From an uncultured Variovorax sp. (lineage in GTDB: Bacteria > Pseudomonadota > Gammaproteobacteria > Burkholderiales > Burkholderiaceae): a stretch of 11,127 bases of DNA. The position numbers were made by a program, and so were the translations under genes. Shown piece after piece: positions 1 to 6,718 of the stretch. The notes under the pieces were generated by a model that searched no databases, was not told where the DNA came from, and saw nothing but the letters and a program-made list of their open reading frames with translations. The DNA is taken from positions 1 to 11,127 of the forward strand of contig CAMLCW010000164.1 in NCBI GenBank assembly GCA_946478645.1, read 5' to 3'. Each line of letters starts with the position of its first letter. Positions within the stretch are counted from its first letter, which is position 1.

Positions 1-593
1 CGCAGGTGCTGCGCCACCACGTCGGCCGGCGTGGCGCGGTAGGCCGCGAGGGCCGCATCGGCCCGTGCATAGGCGCCGCGCATGTCGAAGGAGGCGCCGC
101 CGAGCCAGAGCGACAGCAGCAGGCTGAAGCCGCCCCAGAGCAGCGCCGTCGCGAACAGCAGCGCGACGGCACCGCGCAGCAGGAAGGCATCGCTGCGCCG
201 CCGCAGCATCAGCAACACCAGCCCGATCACCGCATAGGTGGTGAGGATGTCGCCCTGGTAGAGCAGCACCGCGTGCAGCAGCCCGAGCAGCCACAGCATC
301 GCGAGCCGCCGCGCCATGCGCGGCGCGAACGACGTCCCGGCGCGCTCGGCCGCCTGCAGCTGCAGCGTGAAGCTGTAGCCGAACAGGAACGAGAACAGCA
401 GGTAGAACTTGGTCTCGAAGAAGAAGGTCCGCACGAAGACCGCGCCCCGCTCGGCGAACGAGGTCGCGAGCGGATCGGGCAGCCCGGCGCCGTAGTGGGC
501 CGAGGCGAAGGTCGCGATGTTGACCACGAGGATGCCGAACAGCGCAAAGCCGCGCAGCGCATCGACGGTGGCCTGGCGGTCGTCGGTGGTCAT
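1..593 (-). CDS. DUF418 family membrane protein (3' part cut off by window edge)
   Basis: Translating the minus strand from ATG at 593-591 gives 197 uninterrupted codons that run off the left edge, so the C-terminus is missing. The N-terminus has the DUF418 hallmark RQATVDALRGFALFGILVVN (residues 6-25), then KFYLLFSFLFGYSF (62-75) and RRLAMLWLLGLLHAVLLYQGDIL (95-117, key residues RRL, GLLH and GDIL), followed by hydrophobic stretches at about 118-131 and 140-165. This order matches DUF418/YeiB-like inner-membrane proteins, whose function is not established; a transport role has been proposed for some. The start codon overlaps the lysR stop as ATGA, so translation is probably coupled to the regulator. 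The family assignment is firm; the biochemical role is unknown. Confidence 0.85.
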   Translation of the reverse strand, partial: MTTDDRQATVDALRGFALFGILVVNIATFASAHYGAGLPDPLATSFAERGAVFVRTFFFETKFYLLFSFLFGYSFTLQLQAAERAGTSFAPRMARRLAMLWLLGLLHAVLLYQGDILTTYAVIGLVLLMLRRRSDAFLLRGAVALLFATALLWGGFSLLLSLWLGGASFDMRGAYARADAALAAYRATPADVVAQHL

Positions 594-1522
594 GCGCCGC
601 TTCCCGCCAGGCGCAAACGCACGATGCGCGCGATCGCGTCGAGCAGCAGCCGCGCGCCTTCGCCCGGCTCGGCGCTGCGGCGCACGGTGATGCCGACCGG
701 GCCTTCGGTGCCCGTCGTGTCGTAGGCCAGCCGCGCCAGTTCGCGCCGCGCGAGAAAACCCTCGACGGCCCCCTGCGGCGCAAACCACACGGCATCGCTG
801 CGCAGCAGCAGCCCGACCACGAAGCTGGTGTCCGTGGCCTCGACCACCTGCTTGGGCAGCGCCATGCCCGCGGCGATGAGAAAGGCGTCGGCGGTATGCC
901 GGATCAACGTGCCCTGCACCGGCAGCACCAGCGGATGGTTCGCCAGTGCATCGAGCGCCGGACGCCGGCGCGCCACCAGCGGATGCCCGGGCCGGGCCAC
1001 CATCAGCAGCGGCTCGGCATAGAGCTGCTCGAAGGCGAGGTCGGCCATTGACGACGCCTGCGCGAGCCGCCCCAGCACCATGTCGATCTCGCCCTGGCGC
1101 AATTGCGTCATGAGCTGCGCATTGGTGCCGCTCGCCACCCGGACGTGCAGCGCGGGGTGCGCCGCCTGCAGCGCCGCCACCGCCTCGGGCAGCAGGCTGC
1201 CGGCCATGTTCGGCAGCGCGCCCACGGCCACCTTCACCTGGTCGGCCTCGGGCTGGTCCATTGCCAGGCCCAGGCCCTCGCGCAGGCTGCGCAGCGCCGC
1301 GACGCCATGCCGCACCAGCACCTCGGCCGCGGGCGTGAGCTCGACGCCGCGGCGCCGGCGCACGAGCAGCCGGCGCCCGACGATCTCCTCCAGCTCGGCG
1401 ACAGTTTTCGACACCGCGGGCTGGGTGAGCGACAGCGCGCGCGCCGCGCGCACGAGGTTGCGCTCTTGCGCCACCATCACGAGGCACTGCAGGTGGCGCA
1501 GCTTCAGGCGCGCAAAGTTCAT
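590..1522 (-). CDS. LysR-type transcriptional regulator, PcaQ/GbpR-like
   Basis: A 310-residue protein of the usual LysR length. Residues 7-65 form the winged helix-turn-helix, with the typical LTQPAVSKTVAELEEIVGRRL stretch (about 32-52; key residues Q34, P35, A36, S38). A periplasmic-binding-protein-like effector domain starts near VKVAVGALPNMAGSLLPEA (96 onward) and continues to about 300. The wording RHLQCLVMVAQERN and VGALPNMAGSLLPEA resembles the PcaQ/GbpR branch, which responds to aromatic-acid intermediates or sugars; the ligand here cannot be read. A GAGGAA stretch at 1534-1539 lies 11 bases before the ATG, rather far for a ribosome binding site. The gene is divergent from a Bug receptor (start 1657), the classic LysR target arrangement, and co-directional with the DUF418 gene. 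It probably controls the receptor, itself, or both. Confidence 0.92.
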   Translation of the reverse strand: MNFARLKLRHLQCLVMVAQERNLVRAARALSLTQPAVSKTVAELEEIVGRRLLVRRRRGVELTPAAEVLVRHGVAALRSLREGLGLAMDQPEADQVKVAVGALPNMAGSLLPEAVAALQAAHPALHVRVASGTNAQLMTQLRQGEIDMVLGRLAQASSMADLAFEQLYAEPLLMVARPGHPLVARRRPALDALANHPLVLPVQGTLIRHTADAFLIAAGMALPKQVVEATDTSFVVGLLLRSDAVWFAPQGAVEGFLARRELARLAYDTTGTEGPVGITVRRSAEPGEGARLLLDAIARIVRLRLAGSGA

Positions 1523-1656
1523 GGCTGGCTTGCTTCCTCACAGGAAAACGGCAGCCCCAAATATAACCAGCAGGAATAGCTGGCGGAATAGCTTTCAGTT
1601 GTGCGGCCGCCGACACGCTCCTAAAGTGAGCCGGTACGGAGACAAGGACCGAAACC
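1523..1656. promoter_or_regulatory. Divergent lysR / Bug receptor promoter region
   Basis: This 134-bp gap between divergent start codons is less GC-rich than the flanking genes. Visible signals are ATAACC-N4-GGAATA at 1563-1578, a 9-bp direct repeat GGAATAGCT at 1573-1581 and 1585-1593, and a weak promoter for the receptor: TTGTGC (1599-1604), a 17-bp spacer and TAAAGT (1622-1627). With transcription starting near 1634, the repeats fall at about -61 to -41, where LysR proteins commonly bind to activate. AAGGA at 1644-1648 is the receptor's ribosome binding site, 8 bases before the ATG. The promoter call is an inference from spacing and partial consensus. Confidence 0.5.
1573..1593. repeat. 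GGAATAGCT tandem direct repeat, 12-bp period
   Basis: GGAATAGCT occurs at 1573-1581 and again at 1585-1593, separated by GGC. The repeat is exact and lies between two divergent genes, one of them a LysR regulator. It could be part of the regulator's recognition or activation site, but this is inference; LysR sites are more often dyads than direct repeats. Confidence 0.6.
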
Positions 1657-2673
1657 ATGACAACCCGCTTTTCCAAGATCGCAGGCGCAGGCCGCGCGCG
1701 CCGCCGCGTGGCGCTGGCCGCCGCCTGCGCCATGCTGGGCCTCGGCGCCCTCGCCACCACCACCGCGGCACAGGCCGACACGGCCTATCCCGCCAAGCCC
1801 GTGAAGTTCGTCACCAACTTTCCCGCCGGCGGGCCGCTCGACATCCTCGGCCGCGCGCTCGGCGACGTGCTGCAGAAAGACCTCAAGCAGCCGTTCGTGG
1901 TCGACAACCGCCCCGGCGCGGGCGGCAACATCGGCGCCGACGTGGTGGCGAAGAGCGCGGCCGACGGCTACACGCTGCTGCTGAGCATCGACAGCACGTT
2001 CACCATCAATCCGCACCTCTATGCGTCGATGCCTTTCGCGCCCAAGGACCTGAAGCCGCTGATGATCTTCAGTTCGTCGGGCCTGAGCTTCGGCGTGTCG
2101 CAGGGCGTGAAGGCGAAGACGCTGCCCGAGTTCGTGGCCCAGGCGAAGACCGAGCCCGCCACCTTCAGCTCGGCCGGCAATGGCAGCCCCGGCCACATCG
2201 CGGCCGAGATCTTTGCCGGCGCCACCGGCGCGAAGATCACGCACGTGCCCTACAAGGGCAACGCGCCCGCCGTGCTGGCGCTGGTGGGTGGCGAAGTGCA
2301 GGCCGGCATCCTCGCCACGCCGGGCCTGCTGCCGCAGGTGCAGGCAGGCAAGCTCCGCGCGCTGGCCGTCACGGGACGCCAGCGCTCGCCGCTGCTGCCC
2401 CAGGTGCCGGCGGTCGGCGAGCTCGGCCTGAAGGACATGGAGTTCGAGGTGCTCTACCTCGCGATGGTGCCCGCCGCCACGCCCGAGCCCGTGATGCAAA
2501 CGCTGCAGAAGGCGCTCGCCAAGGCACTCGCGCAGCCCGAGGTCAAGGCGCGGCTCGCAACGCTCGACATGGTGCCGCTCGGCGAAAGCGGCGCCGCGGC
2601 CGCCGAGCGCCTCGCGGCGAACCACGCGCGCTACGGGCGCATCGTCAAGGCGACCGGGATGAAGGTGGATTGA
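1657..2673 (+). CDS. Bug (TctC-like) periplasmic substrate-binding receptor 1
   Basis: A 338-residue protein of typical Bug length. It has a basic N-region (RARRR, 13-17), a hydrophobic core (18-35) and a plausible signal peptidase site at AQA-DT after residue 40, so it is exported to the periplasm. The mature start YPAKPVKFVTNFPAGGPLDILGRAL carries the family's PAGGxxD loop (56-62), followed by VVDNRPGAGGNIGADVVAKS (81-100) and the ADGYTLLL strand. Bug proteins capture carboxylates, amino acids, nicotinate-type and other small organic ligands and deliver them to TctAB permeases or act in sensing; the ligand cannot be read here. The start is supported by AAGGA 8 bases upstream. It is divergent from the LysR gene, and its last 29 bp overlap the marR 3' end on the other strand. 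No permease genes are nearby. Confidence 0.94.
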   Translation: MTTRFSKIAGAGRARRRVALAAACAMLGLGALATTTAAQADTAYPAKPVKFVTNFPAGGPLDILGRALGDVLQKDLKQPFVVDNRPGAGGNIGADVVAKSAADGYTLLLSIDSTFTINPHLYASMPFAPKDLKPLMIFSSSGLSFGVSQGVKAKTLPEFVAQAKTEPATFSSAGNGSPGHIAAEIFAGATGAKITHVPYKGNAPAVLALVGGEVQAGILATPGLLPQVQAGKLRALAVTGRQRSPLLPQVPAVGELGLKDMEFEVLYLAMVPAATPEPVMQTLQKALAKALAQPEVKARLATLDMVPLGESGAAAAERLAANHARYGRIVKATGMKVD

Positions 2674-3193
2674 GCGCGCCTGCGCTCCCTCCCGCACCCG
2701 CAGCGCCGCGGCGGCCCCGGTCGGCCTTGGGCAGCACGGCCGCTTCGACCATGCGTTCGGCCTGGGCCTGGAGCTTCAGCAGCGCGGCATCGAAGCGCTG
2801 CGCATCGCCGGCATCGAGTGCGCCCATGAGGTCGGCATTGATTCTGGCGACGAGCGGGAACAGCGCTTCGTACAGCGCCTGCCCCGCCTCGGTGAGGCCG
2901 AGCCGCACCTGCCGCCGGTCGCCCGCGCGCGCGGCGCGCGTCACCAACTGCTTGGCCACCAGCGAGCCGACCGCCTTGGAAGTGCGCGCCCGGTCGAGCT
3001 GCGCATGGTCCGCGAGTTCGGAGGAGCTCAGTTCGCCGCGGCTCGCGAGCGTGGCGATGAGCCGCCACTCGCGCCGCGTGATGCCGAAGCGTCCCTCGCA
3101 AAGCCGGATCACCATGCTGCCCGCCACCGACAACAGCCGCGAGAGCCGGTACAGCAGCAGGTCGTCGAGCGGGCGGCGCGGCGAGGCGGTCAT
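2645..3193 (-). CDS. MarR-family transcriptional regulator
   Basis: A 182-residue protein with the MarR fold order: an N-terminal dimerisation helix (9-32), ITRREWRLIATLASRGELSS (38-57), a recognition helix around LDRARTSKAVGSLVAKQLV (66-84), and the wing motif GDRRQVRLGLTEAG (91-104), which is the family's DxRxxxxxLT signature. A C-terminal dimerisation helix covers 105-150. Residues 155-182 are a Gly/Ala/Ser/Pro-rich tail beyond the usual domain, and its coding sequence overlaps the end of the first Bug gene. MarR proteins are usually dimeric repressors relieved by small phenolic or carboxylic ligands. The gene is divergent from the Bug-Bug-sulfatase cluster with palindromes between, so it probably represses that cluster and itself. 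No clear ribosome binding site precedes the ATG. Confidence 0.92.
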   Translation of the reverse strand: MTASPRRPLDDLLLYRLSRLLSVAGSMVIRLCEGRFGITRREWRLIATLASRGELSSSELADHAQLDRARTSKAVGSLVAKQLVTRAARAGDRRQVRLGLTEAGQALYEALFPLVARINADLMGALDAGDAQRFDAALLKLQAQAERMVEAAVLPKADRGRRGAAGAGGSAGALNPPSSRSP

Positions 3194-3222
3194 CGGAAAT
3201 TCGGGGTTAGCCCGGAGGATGG

Positions 3223-3235
3223 TTGATTAGATCAA
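3223..3235. promoter_or_regulatory. TTGAT-N3-ATCAA inverted repeat, second possible operator
   Basis: TTGAT (3223-3227) and ATCAA (3231-3235) are exact reverse complements around TAG. This shorter, AT-rich dyad is adjacent to the larger palindrome and overlaps the putative minus-strand -10 element of marR. It may be a second, weaker regulator site. Confidence 0.45.
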
Positions 3236-3236
3236 T

Positions 3237-3259
3237 CGACTGTAGCTTCTCTACAGTCG
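3237..3259. promoter_or_regulatory. Perfect 9-bp-arm inverted repeat, probable MarR operator
   Basis: CGACTGTAG (3237-3245) and CTACAGTCG (3251-3259) are exact reverse complements separated by CTTCT. Size and symmetry fit a MarR dimer site, and the location between the marR gene and the genes it would control supports this. The sequence shows the repeat; the protein that binds it is inferred. A transcript-level hairpin is an alternative reading, but the repeat lies well upstream of both start codons. Confidence 0.65.
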
Positions 3260-3293
3260 TTCGCCATCCCAAGAGAACACGGAGACACCCCGC

Positions 3294-4289
3294 ATGACCC
3301 GCCACGCCATCGACCGACGCCAGGCCCTCGCCGCTTTGACCGCCCTGGGCGGCCTCGCCCTTGCGCCATCGCTCGCACGCAGCCAGGCCTTCACGCCCGG
3401 CCAGCCGGTCAAGGTGCTGATCGGCGTGCCTGCCGGCGGCACGCAGGACGTGCTGACGCGCGCGATCGCGCAGCAGGTGCGCGACACGATCGGGCCACTG
3501 GTCATCGACAACCGCTCCGGCGCGGCGGGCCGCATCGCGGCCGAAGCCGTCAAGACGGCGGCGCCCGACGGCCACACGCTGCTGCTCGGCACCGCGAGCA
3601 TGATGACCATGTTCCCGAGCGCCTACCGCAGCCTCTCGTACGACCCGATCAAGGACTACGTGCCGATCATCAATGCCGCGCGCTTCGAGCTCGCGCTGAC
3701 GGTCAACAAGGAGGTGCCCGCGAACACGCTCGCCGAGTTCATCGCCTGGGCGCGCGCGCAGGGCGACAAAGTCAGCTTCGCCTCCTACGGCGCGGGCACG
3801 CCCTCGCACTTTCTCGGCGAGATGCTCAACCGCGCCGCCGGCCTGAAGATGGTGCACGTGCCCTACCGCGGCTCCACGCCCGCGCGCCAGGACGTGATGG
3901 GCGGTACCGTGCCGGTCTACTTCGACACCGTGGGCGGTGCGCAGCAGATGCTGACCACGGGCCGCGTGAAGGTGCTGGCGACGAGCGGCGAGAAGCGTTC
4001 GCCGCTCATGCCCGACCTGCCGAGCTTCGTCGAGGCCGGCTACAAGAACGTGGTGGCCACCGCCTGGTTCGCCTACTACGCGCCGCTGAAGACGCCGGCC
4101 GCGACCGTCGACCGGCTGCGCGCCGAGTTCACCCGCGCCGTCAATGCGCGCGAGGTCCGGCAGCTGCTGCTGCAGAACGGCATGTACCCCGTGGGCGACG
4201 GCCCCGAGGCGCTGCTGAAGACCATGCGCGAGGACACCGTGCGCTGGGCAGGCATCATGAAGGCCGCGAATTTCCAGGCCCAGGATTGA
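3294..4289 (+). CDS. Bug (TctC-like) periplasmic substrate-binding receptor 2, possible Tat signal
   Basis: A 331-residue Bug receptor. Its N-terminus DRRQALAALTALGGLALAP (7-25) has a twin arginine (R8-R9) before a mild hydrophobic stretch, suggesting Tat export, with cleavage near ARSQA-F (about residue 32); Sec export is also possible. The family loop PAGGTQD (46-52) is followed by VIDNRSGAAGRIAAEAV (70-86), DGHTLLLG, and VPYRGSTPARQDVMGG in the second lobe. The ligand is unknown. The ATG is supported by GGAGA 8 bases upstream. It is the first gene of a compact plus-strand cluster: the next receptor starts 23 bases after its stop, then the sulfatase. It is probably controlled by the divergent MarR protein. 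Confidence 0.94.
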   Translation: MTRHAIDRRQALAALTALGGLALAPSLARSQAFTPGQPVKVLIGVPAGGTQDVLTRAIAQQVRDTIGPLVIDNRSGAAGRIAAEAVKTAAPDGHTLLLGTASMMTMFPSAYRSLSYDPIKDYVPIINAARFELALTVNKEVPANTLAEFIAWARAQGDKVSFASYGAGTPSHFLGEMLNRAAGLKMVHVPYRGSTPARQDVMGGTVPVYFDTVGGAQQMLTTGRVKVLATSGEKRSPLMPDLPSFVEAGYKNVVATAWFAYYAPLKTPAATVDRLRAEFTRAVNAREVRQLLLQNGMYPVGDGPEALLKTMREDTVRWAGIMKAANFQAQD

Positions 4290-4300
4290 GTACGGTCAAC

Positions 4301-4307
4301 AAGGAGG
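4301..4307 (+). promoter_or_regulatory. Strong ribosome binding site AAGGAGG that fixes the third receptor's start
   Basis: AAGGAGG lies 5 bases before ATG at 4313 and is close to the full anti-Shine-Dalgarno complement. It selects ATG 4313 over an in-frame TTG at 4286, which would overlap the previous stop codon and place this site inside the coding sequence. Confidence 0.85.
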
Positions 4308-4312
4308 ATCTC

Positions 4313-5305
4313 ATGACAACCACACGCCCCATCACTTCCCTTACCCGCCGCCTTGCGGTACTGCTCGCCGCCACCGGCCTTCTGGCCACGGCCGCGCTGC
4401 CCACCGCCGCACAGACCTTCGACGCCCCGCTGCGCATCGTCGTGGGCTACGCGCCCGGCGGCGCCACCGACCGTGTCGCGCGCATCGTGGGCGACAAGCT
4501 CGGCGCCAAGCTCGGCGTGACCGTGATCGTCGACAACAAGCCCGGCGCGGGTGGCCGGCTCGCCGCGCAGCAGGTCAAGGCGACGCCCGCCAACCAGAAC
4601 GTGCTGATGCTCGCCAACCCCGCCGTGATGGTGGTGGCGCCGCTGGTGTTCAAGGACAGCGGCTACGACCCCGAGCGCGACTTCGTGCCCGTCTCGCACG
4701 TCAACGCCTACGACTTCGCGCTGTCGGTGTCGCCCACGCTGCCGGTGCGCGAGCTCAACCACCTGCTCGCCTGGATGCGCGCCAACCCGCAGCAAGCCAA
4801 TGTGGGCGTTCCGGCCACCGGCAGCCTGCCGCATTTCTTCGGCCTGATGATGGGCGAGAAGGCCAAGGTGCAGACGCAGGTGATCGGCTACCGCGGCTCG
4901 GCGCCGCTGCTCAACGACCTGCTCGGCGGCCAGATCCCGATCGCTGTCGACACCGCCGACGTGGTGCTGCCGCAGCACGAGGCCGGCAAGCTGCGCATCC
5001 TCGCGCTGTCGGGCAGCGAGCGTTCGCCGTTCGCGCCGAACATTCCCACCTTCAAGGAGGCCGGCCTCGACCTCGCCGCCAACGGCTGGAACACCTTCTT
5101 CGCGCCGACGAGCATGCCCAAGGACAAGGTCGAGCGCCTGGCGGCCGCGATCCACGAGGTCATGAAGGACCCGGACACCCAGCGCAAATTCAAGGACGCG
5201 AGCATGGTGCCCGTGGTGAGCACGCAGGCGCAGACCGTCGCGATGCTCAAGGCCTACCGGGCCCAGTGGGCGCCCGTCGTCCAGAAATCCGGCTACCAGC
5301 CTTGA
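4313..5305 (+). CDS. Bug (TctC-like) periplasmic substrate-binding receptor 3
   Basis: A 330-residue Bug receptor from ATG 4313. The Sec-type signal has TRR (11-13), a hydrophobic core LAVLLAATGLLATAALP (14-30) and cleavage near TAAQ-TF (about residue 34). The mature protein begins with FDAPLRIVVGYAPGGATDRVAR, carrying the PGGxxD loop (49-53), then VIVDNKPGAGGRLAAQQVKA (71-90). An in-frame TTG at 4286 would add nine residues without a signal-like character and is rejected. The protein is clearly different in sequence from its two neighbours, so the three receptors need not share a ligand. The sulfatase gene starts 20 bases after its stop, suggesting co-transcription and functional linkage. 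No TctA or TctB gene lies in the window. Confidence 0.94.
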   Translation: MTTTRPITSLTRRLAVLLAATGLLATAALPTAAQTFDAPLRIVVGYAPGGATDRVARIVGDKLGAKLGVTVIVDNKPGAGGRLAAQQVKATPANQNVLMLANPAVMVVAPLVFKDSGYDPERDFVPVSHVNAYDFALSVSPTLPVRELNHLLAWMRANPQQANVGVPATGSLPHFFGLMMGEKAKVQTQVIGYRGSAPLLNDLLGGQIPIAVDTADVVLPQHEAGKLRILALSGSERSPFAPNIPTFKEAGLDLAANGWNTFFAPTSMPKDKVERLAAAIHEVMKDPDTQRKFKDASMVPVVSTQAQTVAMLKAYRAQWAPVVQKSGYQP

Positions 5306-5324
5306 CCCTCTCCAAGAAAGTGAC

Positions 5325-6656
5325 ATGACCCGACCCAACATCATCTTCATCGTCGCCGACGACCTCGGCTATGCGGACCTCGGCTGCTACGGCGGCCGCG
5401 ACGCTGCGTTCGGCCCGGTCTCACCCGTGCTCGACGGGCTGGCGGCCAACGGGCTGAAGCTCACGCAGGGCTACTCGAACTCGCCCGTGTGCTCGCCCAC
5501 GCGCTTCGCGATGATCACCGCGCGCTACCAGTACCGCCTGCGCGGCGCGGCCGAGGAGCCGATCAACAGCCGCAGCCGCGGCAGCACCACGCTCGGGCTG
5601 CCGATCGACCATCCCACGCTGCCCTCGCTGCTCAAGAAGAGCGGCTACGCCACCGCGCTCATCGGCAAGTGGCACCTCGGCTACCCGCCGAGCTTCGGCC
5701 CGCTGCGCTCGGGCTACGACGAGTTCTTCGGCCCGATGTCCGGCGGCGTCGACTACTTCACGCACTGCGACTCGGCGGGCCGCCACGACCTGTGGTTCGG
5801 CGAGGAAGAGCGCAACGAAGAGGGCTACCTCACCGACGTGCTTTCGAAGCGCGCCGTCGACTACGTGGAGCGCATGGCCGCCAGGCAACAAAAGGAGAGT
5901 GACGCCCCCTTTTTCCTGAGCCTGCACTACACCGCGCCGCACTGGCCGTGGGAAACGCGCGACGACGCCGACAAGGCTCCGCTCGTCAAGGACAACCTGT
6001 TCGACCTGGCCGGCGGCAACATCCAGGTGTACCGCCGCATGATCCATCACATGGACGAAGGCATCGGCTGGATCATGGCCGCGCTCGAGAAGCACGGCAT
6101 CGCCGACAACACGCTGGTGGTGTTCACGAGCGACAACGGCGGCGAGCGCTTCTCCGACAACTGGCCGCTGGTCGGCGGCAAGATGGACCTGACCGAAGGC
6201 GGCATCCGCGTGCCATGGATCGCGCACTGGCCGGCGGTCATTGCGAAGGGCGGCGAAAGCCGCCAGCTCTGCATGACGATGGACTGGTCGGCCACCATGC
6301 TCGACGCGGCCGGCGCCGCGGCCGATCCGGACTTTCCGCTCGACGGCGTGTCGCTGATGCCGGTGCTGAAGGACGCGGCGCACAGCTTCCGCCGGCCGCT
6401 GCACTGGCGCATGAACCACCGCGGGCAGGAGGCACTGCGCGACGGCGACTGGAAGTACCTCAAGGTCGACGGCAACGAATACCTGTTCAACATCCCGGCC
6501 GACGAGCGCGAGCGCGCGAACCTCGCGAAGAAGGAACCCGGGCGCCTGGCCGCGATGCGCGAGGACTGGCTCGCCTGGAACGCCACGATGCCGCCGATCC
6601 CGGCGGATGCGACCGTGAGCCTCGGGTATTCCGTCAAGGACATGCCGCAGCGCTGA
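5325..6656 (+). CDS. Type I (formylglycine) sulfatase, cytoplasmic
   Basis: A 443-residue alkaline-phosphatase-superfamily sulfatase that would hydrolyse a sulfate ester. PNIIFIVADDLGYADLG gives the metal-binding Asp pair D12-D13. CSPTR (56-60) is the CxPxR formylglycine motif, with C56 as the residue converted to the catalytic aldehyde. GKWHLG (114-119) supplies K115 and H117; HYTAPHWP (201-208) supplies H201/H206; TSDNGGE (268-274) supplies the metal ligands D270-N271; and GGKMDLTEGGIRVP (284-297) supplies K286. All key residues are present, so it should be active if a formylglycine-generating enzyme exists elsewhere in the genome. The N-terminus has no signal peptide, so it acts in the cytoplasm. 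It closely follows two Bug receptor genes. The substrate could be an aryl, alkyl or sugar sulfate; the sequence does not say. AAGAAAG at 5314-5320 is a weak ribosome binding site. Confidence 0.93.
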   Translation: MTRPNIIFIVADDLGYADLGCYGGRDAAFGPVSPVLDGLAANGLKLTQGYSNSPVCSPTRFAMITARYQYRLRGAAEEPINSRSRGSTTLGLPIDHPTLPSLLKKSGYATALIGKWHLGYPPSFGPLRSGYDEFFGPMSGGVDYFTHCDSAGRHDLWFGEEERNEEGYLTDVLSKRAVDYVERMAARQQKESDAPFFLSLHYTAPHWPWETRDDADKAPLVKDNLFDLAGGNIQVYRRMIHHMDEGIGWIMAALEKHGIADNTLVVFTSDNGGERFSDNWPLVGGKMDLTEGGIRVPWIAHWPAVIAKGGESRQLCMTMDWSATMLDAAGAAADPDFPLDGVSLMPVLKDAAHSFRRPLHWRMNHRGQEALRDGDWKYLKVDGNEYLFNIPADERERANLAKKEPGRLAAMREDWLAWNATMPPIPADATVSLGYSVKDMPQR

Positions 6657-6718
6657 GCCGATGCGGTCGCGCGGGCGGCGGTGCGCGGGGTGCCATGCGC
6701 GTATGGCACGATCGCCGC

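Larger units (their letters stand above)
3194..3293. promoter_or_regulatory. Divergent marR / Bug-sulfatase operon control region
   Basis: This 100-bp gap contains two inverted repeats centred about 19 bp apart (TTGAT-TAG-ATCAA and CGACTGTAG-N5-CTACAGTCG). A minus-strand -10-like TCTAAT (3231-3226) lies inside the first repeat, with a poor -35-like TGTAGA (3255-3250) inside the second, so a dimer bound here would block marR transcription. The plus-strand promoter is not clear. GGAGA at 3281-3285 is the ribosome binding site of the downstream receptor, 8 bases before its ATG. Confidence 0.6.

Noticed and set aside
1080..3230. Plus-strand 716-codon open frame spanning lysR, receptor 1 and marR
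   Set aside because: The translation is Arg/Ala/Ser-rich and low-complexity with no domain, and it is a frame shadow of three well-supported genes.
4076..5350. Minus-strand 424-codon open frame opposite receptor 3
   Set aside because: It is an antisense shadow in GC-rich DNA, rich in His/Arg/Gly without motifs; the plus-strand Bug protein is unmistakable.
5948..6718. N-terminal extension of the unknown membrane protein into the sulfatase region
   Set aside because: The frame stays open by chance inside the sulfatase gene; protein-like sequence begins only near 6695-6719.
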